Source: CAYNLK01 sp964398055 (GTDB lineage Bacteria; Chloroflexota; Anaerolineae; 4572-78; J111). From it: a stretch of DNA of 56,346 nt. The notes under the pieces are model-generated. The model was given only the letters and a program-made list of their open reading frames with translations, did not search any database and was not told where the DNA came from. Positions 16,102-22,819 of this stretch are shown one piece after another. The translations under genes and the position numbers were made by a program. Each line of letters begins with the position of its first letter. Position 1 is the first letter of the stretch. The stretch spans positions 1-56,346 of the forward strand of contig CAYNLK010000040.1 in NCBI GenBank assembly GCA_964398055.1, in the 5' to 3' direction.

Positions 16102-17820
16102 ATGCACAACGGTCTTATCCTGTTGTGCATTTTGATTGTTAACAAGGATGCTATTTTGGGACGTCATATTCGCTGGCAAGCTATTATCGCGGCCACCGGC
16201 ATCGCCATGACGGTGGCATTTTTGAGCTTCCTGTCTTTCTCTCGCACCACCGTTACTGTGCCCGATACCGGCGGCGTTTACACGGAAGCAATTGCTGGCA
16301 GGCCACAATTTATCAATCCCTTGCTGGCCCAATACAACCAGGTAGATCGGGATCTGACCGCGCTCATCTTCAACGGTTTGACTCGCTCCGACGGCAAAGG
16401 GGAGTTGTCGCCCGATCTGGCCAAAAGCTGGCTGATCAGCGACGATGGGCTAGTTTACGTGTTCAGTCTCAGGCAAGACGTCCGCTGGCAGGATGGTCAG
16501 CCCTTTAGCGCAGCCGACGTTTTGTTCACCATTAGCTTGATGCAGTCGCCTGAGTTTCCCGGCGTACCGTACCTGAGAAGTTTGTGGCAAACAATTACCG
16601 TTGAGAAATTGGATGATTATACGGTGCGTTTTACCCTGCCTGAGCCGAATCCGGTTTTTGCCGATTTTACCAGCATCGGCATTCTACCGGAGCATCTGTT
16701 AAAAGATATGCCGGCTCAGGAGCTGCTGAACCATCCCTTTAATCTCAAGCCCATTGGGACCGGCCCGTTTATGCTGGTTGAGGTCAATGCTGAATTGGCC
16801 CGGTTATCAGCCAATCCTTACTACACCGGCCCTAAACCCCGGTTGGCCCAATTGAACTTTCGTTTTTATCCCAGTTACCAGGAGACGATCACCGCCTATC
16901 AAAATGGCGAGGTCCAGGGGATCGATTACCTGCCCCCCCAACTCATTCCAACTGTCCGGGATATTGAGTCGCTCAATTTGTACACGGCTCGACTGTCCGG
17001 TTACGAGATCATTTATCTGAATTTACAGGATGCCCAGGGTTCGCCCTTTTTCCAGGAGGTCAACGTCCGGCGGGCCTTATTGCAGGCCCTGGACCGCCAG
17101 GCTATCATCGATCAGGCTTTGAACGGCCAGGGCCTGGTGGCCAACGGCCCAATTCGACCCTGGAGCTGGGCCTACAACGCGGCGGTTGCCCCGGTAACGT
17201 ATGATCCGCAGCAAGCTCAGGCTCTGCTGGATGAAGCCGGTTGGACCGACAACGACGGCGATGGTATCCGCGACAAAGCCGGCCTGCCCCTGGCTTTTAC
17301 CTTGCTGAGCGGTGATGAGCCCGACCGAGTCGTGGTGGCCGAGGCGGTCCGTGACCAGTGGCGGCAGGTAGGCGTTTTGGCCACCGTGGAAGTGGTGGGC
17401 GCTGGTTTGGCTCAACAGTTGGCCCAACACAATTTCCAGGCTGCCCTGGCTCAGGTTTTTCTGACCGGCGATCCCGACCCCTATCCGCTCTGGCATCTCT
17501 CGCAGATTGAGGCGGGTCAAAATTATGCCGGTTGGAACAACGACGAAGCCTCGATGCTGCTGGAAGCAGCTCGAACCGTAACCAACAAAGGGCTGCGGAA
17601 CGATTATTACTTTAAGTTCCAGGAGATTTTTGCCGAAGAGATCCCCTCGCTCATCCTCCTCTACCCGGTTCATACTTACGGCGTTAGCCGAGACGTCCAC
17701 GGAGTTCAACTCGGCCCACTGAACGACCCCAGCGACCGTTTCCGCACCCTGACCGATTGGTACGTGCTGACGGAACGCGTTGTTTACAGCGAAGCCCAAT
17801 ATCCAGAGGTAGAGCCGTAG
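16102..17820 (+). CDS. ABC transporter substrate-binding protein, oligopeptide type (SBP_bac_5)
   Basis: Extracytoplasmic binding protein of 572 residues with an N-terminal membrane anchor (IIAATGIAMTVAFLSFLSF). The body shows family 5 features: PQFINPLLAQYNQVDRDLTALIFNGL, PDLAKSWLISDDGLVYVFSLRQDVRWQDGQPFSAADV, and VNVRRALLQALDRQAII. No permease or ATPase genes adjoin it, so it probably works with a distant Dpp/Opp transporter or acts as a surface peptide/solute receptor. ATG 16102 lacks a good ribosome binding site. TTG 16156, preceded by AAGGATG, is a strong alternative and would start the protein at GRHIRWQAII, giving a tidier signal anchor. Confidence 0.85.
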   Translation: MHNGLILLCILIVNKDAILGRHIRWQAIIAATGIAMTVAFLSFLSFSRTTVTVPDTGGVYTEAIAGRPQFINPLLAQYNQVDRDLTALIFNGLTRSDGKGELSPDLAKSWLISDDGLVYVFSLRQDVRWQDGQPFSAADVLFTISLMQSPEFPGVPYLRSLWQTITVEKLDDYTVRFTLPEPNPVFADFTSIGILPEHLLKDMPAQELLNHPFNLKPIGTGPFMLVEVNAELARLSANPYYTGPKPRLAQLNFRFYPSYQETITAYQNGEVQGIDYLPPQLIPTVRDIESLNLYTARLSGYEIIYLNLQDAQGSPFFQEVNVRRALLQALDRQAIIDQALNGQGLVANGPIRPWSWAYNAAVAPVTYDPQQAQALLDEAGWTDNDGDGIRDKAGLPLAFTLLSGDEPDRVVVAEAVRDQWRQVGVLATVEVVGAGLAQQLAQHNFQAALAQVFLTGDPDPYPLWHLSQIEAGQNYAGWNNDEASMLLEAARTVTNKGLRNDYYFKFQEIFAEEIPSLILLYPVHTYGVSRDVHGVQLGPLNDPSDRFRTLTDWYVLTERVVYSEAQYPEVEP

Positions 17821-17821
17821 T

Positions 17822-18349
17822 CTAGCCGGGCAGTTCCAGGTAAACCTTCCAGGCAGCCGGGATGTCGCCGGCGGCGACCAGATAGTTGACCCGGGGGGTT
17901 TTGGGTTCCCAGCGCAGTTTCATATTGGCTTCGTGAGGGGTCCGGTTGCCTTTACGCTGGTTACAGCGGGGGCAGGCGCAGGCCGTGTTACCCCAGCTAT
18001 TTCGCCCGCCCCGGCTAACCGGCAAGAGGTGGTCAACTGTGAAATCTTGTCTGGTCAGAGCACGACCTCGTTGCTGGTCGCCCGGTTCAAGTCCGCAGTA
18101 GATGCAGGTAAAACGGTCTCGTTCCAGCACCAATTGGCGGCGCCAGCGCAGCCCGCGCCGGGGCACATTCACGTAGTAACGCAACCGAATGACGGTGGGA
18201 ATATGAATGATCTCAGAAACCGTCTTTAGTTCGGTCTTATCGGCGCAGGCCGGCTCAACCCGCCCGCGCCGCAGCAAGGACAAGGCCCGGCGGCGAGTGA
18301 TGACCGCCAGCGGTTCAGATGAGGCGTTCAGTAATAAAACTTGGGTCAT
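17822..18349 (-). CDS. HNH endonuclease family protein
   Basis: 175 residues. The C-terminal part contains the zinc and HNH signature: CIYCG, then FTVDHLLPVSRGG, NTACACPRCNQRKGN. The N-terminal segment (VLLLNASSEPLAVITRRRALSLLRRGRVE) is the usual companion region of this widespread bacterial subfamily. It acts on DNA, but the biological role is not known; it is not next to a phage or restriction system here. It ends 1 bp from the convergent binding-protein gene. Confidence 0.88.
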   Translation of the reverse strand: MTQVLLLNASSEPLAVITRRRALSLLRRGRVEPACADKTELKTVSEIIHIPTVIRLRYYVNVPRRGLRWRRQLVLERDRFTCIYCGLEPGDQQRGRALTRQDFTVDHLLPVSRGGRNSWGNTACACPRCNQRKGNRTPHEANMKLRWEPKTPRVNYLVAAGDIPAAWKVYLELPG

Positions 18350-18400
18350 AACGTGTGACCCCCAAACCTGGCTACTTAGATATTTGGCTCAGATTCGGAA

Positions 18401-18452
18401 CAAGTGCTTATTATGTAGGGGCGCAAGGCCTTGCGCCCCTACCATGCACTTG
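18401..18452. repeat. Palindromic dispersed element
   Basis: A perfect 28-bp palindrome (GTAGGGGCGCAAGG and its complement, 18415-18442) is framed by CAAGTGC (18401-18407) and GCACTTG (18446-18452). It shares the TAGGGGC core with 14251-14309. It lies between two minus-strand genes and may also terminate transcription of the HAD/GDPD-like gene. Confidence 0.7.
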
Positions 18453-18455
18453 TAT

Positions 18456-19940
18456 TTAACATGAGCGAGATATTTTTGAGATCTGTTCCTCTACCGGCTC
18501 AAGATGCCGGCCGTTCTGGCTCAAGTCCCGGCCATAGTAATGCCATTTGGGAAAGTTGAAATATGAGGTAATGGCCCGCGGCATCAGCAGCACCGCTTGC
18601 AAAAAAGCTTCCAGATCAGGCACATCATAAATGTTTACTTCAAAATTCCAGCGATCCATTTGATCGAAGAATTGGCGTAGACTTGGGGTTTGCCAACTGA
18701 TGCCAAACCGGTTGACTCCCCAATTTCTGAACATATTCAGAATTTCTTGAGCCTTGTGCGGAGCGGTGCAGATGAGCGGGGCCAAAAAATCGACCGGACA
18801 CTCGATGATGGCCCCCGGATGAGCCACGGCAATCTGGCGGATGCCCCGCTCCTGTAACACCTCAATGCTGCCGTTGAACCAGAGATTGGCGTCCCGAAAA
18901 TCGCACAGTTCCACCAGCTCCAATACCCGGTCAATCAAGCGACTCCCAGCTTTTAAATCAAGCCTAACTCCCTTCTCCTGAATGCGCAACCGGGCCAGGG
19001 TCTCATTGAATTCAAGTTTTTGAAAGGCGGCTTCGGCAAAAAAACCGAAGAGCGAAATGAACTCGTCACTCAGGGAATCGAGCCAAAGCGACAGCTCACC
19101 CCAATGCACATCGGAGGCCAGGAACATCGCCAGGTTGCTCCGGTCATTGAGACCGGACCAGACAAAATGGATATGGCGGGGCAGGTCTGCGGCCGAGATC
19201 AGCGCCGTGAGATCGTACTGATTCCCGCCCACGGTATGGGCCGGCAGTTGGGTCCGCTTGGATTCGAAGATGGTATCGGCGTGGAGCAGTAAGATTTCTT
19301 GCTGCGGGTCGATGGCGGCGACTGCCTCCAGATTAACTGGCTCATTGTCCACAAAGGCAAAGACCCGGTACCCTAACTGCTGAAAATAGCGGATTCCGGC
19401 GGCCTTAGCCTGCGGCGTCGGCTCGGCCCAATCGTCGGGCCGCATGTAGAGTAACTGGGCCGCAAAGTCGACCTTATACTCCCGGCCTAAGTTGTTTAGC
19501 GAGCGTACGGTCTCGTGGCGGAGCGACTCGGGCCGGGCGGTATTGAGGCCGACGTAAGTGTCGGGCCGCAGTTGAAACCAGCGAATTACCTCCAGGACGC
19601 CCTGAAAGGGTCGATGGGCCTCCAGCATCGCCACCGACGACCAGGCATGCTGCTCAAACCAGGCCATAATTTGCTGTTGTTGTTCAGCCGCGATGCGCAA
19701 GGCAACCAACAAGGGCAGCAGTTGATTCTCCGAGACGTTGATGCCGGTCACGGTCAGGTTGGCAAAATAGTCGGTTTTATGGAGGTGATCATAGCTTTTG
19801 AGCAGCCGCCAGACCATGTAGCGCATATCAAGGATGGTGCCGTCGATATCGAACAGAATGATGAGTTTATCCCGCGGATAAAGCCGCCGCATATGCTGGT
19901 AATGCTGGTTAAGCTCGATCATCCAATTTTGAGCCGTCAA
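18456..19940 (-). CDS. HAD-family phosphatase fused to a GDPD/FAM151-like TIM-barrel domain
   Basis: 494 residues, no signal peptide. The N-terminal half carries HAD motifs: LFDIDGTILD (nucleophile Asp31, acid Asp33), LNTARPESLRH (motif II) and FAFVDNEPVN (motif IV-like). The C-terminal half (from about residue 255) reads HFVWSGLNDRSNLAMFLASDVHWGE, KGVRLDLKAG, LWFNGSI and FGISWQTPSL. This is the strand order of FAM151/menorin (DUF2181) proteins, relatives of glycerophosphodiester phosphodiesterases; the match is by eye. The fusion would pair phosphodiester and phosphomonoester cleavage. The start is TTG 19940 with GGGAGA upstream. A Pho-type box array (19983-20063) precedes it, which fits phosphate scavenging. 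Confidence 0.6.
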   Translation of the reverse strand: MTAQNWMIELNQHYQHMRRLYPRDKLIILFDIDGTILDMRYMVWRLLKSYDHLHKTDYFANLTVTGINVSENQLLPLLVALRIAAEQQQQIMAWFEQHAWSSVAMLEAHRPFQGVLEVIRWFQLRPDTYVGLNTARPESLRHETVRSLNNLGREYKVDFAAQLLYMRPDDWAEPTPQAKAAGIRYFQQLGYRVFAFVDNEPVNLEAVAAIDPQQEILLLHADTIFESKRTQLPAHTVGGNQYDLTALISAADLPRHIHFVWSGLNDRSNLAMFLASDVHWGELSLWLDSLSDEFISLFGFFAEAAFQKLEFNETLARLRIQEKGVRLDLKAGSRLIDRVLELVELCDFRDANLWFNGSIEVLQERGIRQIAVAHPGAIIECPVDFLAPLICTAPHKAQEILNMFRNWGVNRFGISWQTPSLRQFFDQMDRWNFEVNIYDVPDLEAFLQAVLLMPRAITSYFNFPKWHYYGRDLSQNGRHLEPVEEQISKISRSC

Positions 19941-19982
19941 TTGAGATTATCTCCCTGAGGCTGCCTTAAGTTTGACAGTCTC

Positions 19983-20063
19983 CTTAAGATTGTATGGTTT
20001 TACTATTAAATTAAGGTAATCACCGCTTTAAGAGTGGGTTAAGTTCAGGTTAAGGAAGTTTAA
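19983..20063. promoter_or_regulatory. Pho-type box array upstream of the HAD/GDPD-like gene
   Basis: NTTAA units start at 19983, 20005, 20027, 20038, 20049 and 20059, that is at steps of 22, 22, 11, 11 and 10 bp. The periodicity matches the 11-bp direct repeats bound by PhoB-type regulators. The unit resembles the cyanobacterial CTTAACC(T) box when read on the minus strand. Confidence 0.6.
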
Positions 20064-20102
20064 CAGCCAGATGCGATGGGTGTTGATGGCTCATAACAGA
20101 AA

Positions 20103-20126
20103 AGAGGGCTTACTCACCAGCCCCCT
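20103..20126 (-). terminator. Terminator of the pst1-phoU operon
   Basis: On the minus strand, an 8-bp stem with one G-T pair (AGGGGGCT / AGCCCTCT) and an 8-nt loop is followed by TTTTCTGTT. It separates the phoU genes from the separately promoted HAD/GDPD-like gene. Confidence 0.65.
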
Positions 20127-20181
20127 GTGCATATGCGTATAGAAAACTAATTGTACACCCCATTTTGCCCGGCGTGAAAAT

Positions 20182-20844
20182 TCAACTGATCTCTTTCAAC
20201 TCGCCGGTCACGGTAAAAATGACTCGCTCGCAGATGTTGGTGACCCGGTCGGCGGCCCGCTCCAGGTTATGGGCCACCCACAACAGGTGAGTGGCCTGGT
20301 CGATATTGTGGGGGTTAGACATAATCAAGGTCAACAATTCGCGATAGACCTGGTTATACAGGTCGTCCACCTCATCATCCTGGGCCGGGATCTGGCGAGC
20401 CAGCTCGGCGTCGCGGCGGACAAAGGCATCCAGGGCGCTCTGAAGCATCGCCCGTGTTTTTTCGGCCATTTTGGGGATGTCGACCAGGGGTTTGATAAAA
20501 GGCTGTTCGCCAATCAGCAGGCAAATCTTGGCGATCCCCTTGGCGTAATCGCCCATCCGCTCCAACTCAGTGACGATCTCCAGCACCGCGGCCAGGGTGC
20601 GCATATCGCCGGCCATGGGTTGCTGGGTGGCAATGAGGGCCAGGGTAGTCTCTTCAATCTTGTAGCGCCGCTTGTTGATTTCCGCATCGTAGGCGATCAG
20701 ACGGCGGGCCTCAGCCAGGTTCTGCTGCTTGAGTATCTCGACCGAGGCGACGAGGCCATCTTCAACAATACTCCCCAGCGTCAGGAGTTCGTCCTGCAAT
20801 TTGTTCAAATCTTGATCAAAAGATGCTCGAGTCATGAATTTCAA
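20182..20844 (-). CDS. phoU: PhoU-family phosphate regulator (copy B)
   Basis: 220 residues in two PhoU three-helix repeats, with the family metal-site motifs: EINKRRYKIEETTLALIATQQPMAGDMRTL in the first repeat and RDAELARQIPAQDDEVDDLYNQVYRELL in the second, then LERAADRVTNICERV. PhoU links Pst transporter state to the PhoR/PhoB two-component system and restrains phosphate uptake. The start (ATG 20844) overlaps the stop of the upstream phoU by 4 bp; ATG 20835 is an alternative. It is the second of two different phoU genes at the end of the pst1 operon. Confidence 0.9.
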   Translation of the reverse strand: MKFMTRASFDQDLNKLQDELLTLGSIVEDGLVASVEILKQQNLAEARRLIAYDAEINKRRYKIEETTLALIATQQPMAGDMRTLAAVLEIVTELERMGDYAKGIAKICLLIGEQPFIKPLVDIPKMAEKTRAMLQSALDAFVRRDAELARQIPAQDDEVDDLYNQVYRELLTLIMSNPHNIDQATHLLWVAHNLERAADRVTNICERVIFTVTGELKEIS

Positions 20845-21521
20845 TGGATCCTTTCATAAGCTTCAACATTGGTCTCGACCAGTTCACCGGTAACGGCATA
20901 GAGCACCCACTCACAGATATTGGTCGACCGGTCGCCCACACGCTCCAATTCATGGGCGGCTTGGGAAATAAAGAGAGTTTGATCAACCAGATGAGGGGCC
21001 ATTCGACTGATCGCCCGCAAGTGTTGGTTGATGAAACTATAAAGATCGTCGATCTCATCATCCTGCACGGCGATAGCCCGGGCCAGAATCGCGTCCCGCT
21101 CCGCAAACGCGCCCAAGGCGTGGTGAAACATTTTGAGGGTCGATTCAGCCAGGTGATCGAAATGCAGCAGGGCGTCGGCATAGCGAGATCGGCCCAATTT
21201 GAGGCTGATTCGGGCAATCTCTCCGGCGTGATTGGCCACCCGGCCTAACTCGAGCGAAATTTGAAAGACGGCCGCCAAAAAGCGCAGATCGCCGGCCATC
21301 GGTTGTTGGGTTGCCAGGAGAGCCAGGGCATCGGTTTCGGCGTCGACACAGTTCCGGCTGAGTTGGCGGCCCGTTTTGAGCAAAAAGATGGCTCTGTCGG
21401 CGTCGTCCTGCCTCACCAGGGCTGCCACTGAGTCACGCAAAAGTTCTTCGGTTTGGCTGCCTAGCACCAGCACCTTATCTTGCAGGCGGCGCTGCTGTTG
21501 TTCAAAAGGCCGTCTCAACAC
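20841..21521 (-). CDS. phoU: PhoU-family phosphate regulator (copy A)
   Basis: 226 residues with both PhoU repeats: CVDAETDALALLATQQPMAGDLRFLAAVFQ, AERDAILARAIAVQDDEIDDLYSFINQHL and ELERVGDRSTNICEWVLY. It is clearly divergent from the copy directly downstream, so the pair is not a recent duplication and may form a heteromer. It sits 18 bp after arsC in the pst1 operon and overlaps copy B by ATGA. Confidence 0.9.
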   Translation of the reverse strand: MLRRPFEQQQRRLQDKVLVLGSQTEELLRDSVAALVRQDDADRAIFLLKTGRQLSRNCVDAETDALALLATQQPMAGDLRFLAAVFQISLELGRVANHAGEIARISLKLGRSRYADALLHFDHLAESTLKMFHHALGAFAERDAILARAIAVQDDEIDDLYSFINQHLRAISRMAPHLVDQTLFISQAAHELERVGDRSTNICEWVLYAVTGELVETNVEAYERIH

Positions 21522-21539
21522 TTGCCCCCCATGCTGGGT

Positions 21540-21977
21540 TTATTCTTTGTTGTTTGAATTTGCTGATAGATAGCTTAGCACCCGTTCACGGATATCATCC
21601 CGCACCTGGCGGAAAACGGTCAGCCGTTCGGCTTCAGTCCCAACGGCTTTGGCTGGATCGGGAAAACTGATGTGAGTCACCCGGCCGGAGCCTAACCAGA
21701 GCGGGCAGTTTTCGGCGGCGTCGTCACAGACAGTAATGACCTGGTCAAACGCGACGCCGCGGAATTCGTCCACAGATTTAGAGAAGTGCTGCGAAATATC
21801 GATTTCCAGGTCCGACATCACCTGCACGGCCAGGGGATGAACATAGCCGGCCGGTTCAGTTCCGGCTGAATGGGCCAGCCACTGATCGCCCAAAAAATGA
21901 TTGACCAGCCCTTCGGCCATCTGGCTACGGCAGGAGTTACCGGTGCATAGAAATAAGACGCGTTTCTTGTCTGCCAT
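21540..21977 (-). CDS. arsC: Arsenate reductase, LMW-phosphatase type
   Basis: 145 residues. The P-loop VLFLCTGNSCRSQMAEG (residues 7-23) is that of thioredoxin-coupled ArsC. The redox cysteines are in VCDDAAENCPLWLG. The tail DPAKAVGTEAERLTVFRQVRDDI is typical. It reduces arsenate to arsenite. It is embedded in the phosphate-uptake operon (18 bp after pstB, 18 bp before phoU), which makes sense because arsenate enters through Pst. No arsenite efflux gene is in the window. A pure protein tyrosine phosphatase role is less likely because of the extra cysteines. Confidence 0.85.
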   Translation of the reverse strand: MADKKRVLFLCTGNSCRSQMAEGLVNHFLGDQWLAHSAGTEPAGYVHPLAVQVMSDLEIDISQHFSKSVDEFRGVAFDQVITVCDDAAENCPLWLGSGRVTHISFPDPAKAVGTEAERLTVFRQVRDDIRERVLSYLSANSNNKE

Positions 21978-21995
21978 GTTTTTCCCTTCGCTGTT

Positions 21996-22790
21996 CTAAC
22001 CAAACCGGCCGGTGATGTAATCCTCGGTTCGCTTATCGCGGGGTTTGGTAAAGATTTCATTGGTCGGACCGTACTCGATCATCTCGCCGGCCCGGTCGTC
22101 CCGATCCATCAGAAAATAGGCGGTGTAATCCGAGGCCCGGGCGGCCTGCTGCATATTGTGGGTAACGATGACGATGGTATATTTCTTCTGCAGCTCCCGC
22201 ATTAGATCTTCGATCTTGAGAGTGGCAATCGGGTCCAGGGCCGAGCAGGGTTCGTCCATCAGGATGATTTCAGGTTTAGTAGCAATGGCCCGGGCAATGC
22301 ACAACCGCTGCTGCTGCCCGCCCGACAGGCTCAAGCCGCTCTGATCCAACTTGTCTTTGACCTCGTCCCACAAGGCCGCTGACCGCAGGGTTTGCTCCAC
22401 CAGGTCGTCCATATTGCCCCGATAGCCGTTGATCTTGGCCCCCCAGGTGATATTTTCGCGGATGCTTTTGGGGAAGGGATTGGGTTTCTGGAAGACCATG
22501 CCGATCCGCCGCCGCACTTCCACGGGATCGACATCCGGGTCGTACAGGTTTTTGCCGTGCAGCAGCACCTCGCCCTCGGCCCTGGCCCCCGGGATCAAAT
22601 CATTCATGCGATTCAAGGCCCGCAGCACCGTACTTTTACCGCAACCGGACGGGCCAATAAAAGCGGTGATTTTGTTTTGCTGAATTCTAAGGCTGGAATT
22701 CTTGACGGCCCTGAAATTGCCGTAGTAACAGTTCAGGTTGTTAATTTCAAGGGCATATTTGCCGTTTGTTGGTATATTTGTCATTGTCAA
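21996..22790 (-). CDS. pstB: Phosphate ABC transporter ATP-binding protein, system 1
   Basis: 264 residues with a full set of motifs: Walker A GPSGCGKST, Q-loop GMVFQKPNPFPKSI, signature LSLSGGQQQRLCIARA, Walker B IILMDEPCSALDP and switch His VTHNMQQAARASD. This canonical PstB is expected to work as a homodimer driving PstC1-PstA1. It is a useful contrast to the two altered PstB proteins of system 2. Gaps to its operon neighbours are 29 and 18 bp. Confidence 0.95.
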   Translation of the reverse strand: MTMTNIPTNGKYALEINNLNCYYGNFRAVKNSSLRIQQNKITAFIGPSGCGKSTVLRALNRMNDLIPGARAEGEVLLHGKNLYDPDVDPVEVRRRIGMVFQKPNPFPKSIRENITWGAKINGYRGNMDDLVEQTLRSAALWDEVKDKLDQSGLSLSGGQQQRLCIARAIATKPEIILMDEPCSALDPIATLKIEDLMRELQKKYTIVIVTHNMQQAARASDYTAYFLMDRDDRAGEMIEYGPTNEIFTKPRDKRTEDYITGRFG

Positions 22791-22819
22791 AATACTCCAA
22801 AGAATTTATCTCTCAGACA

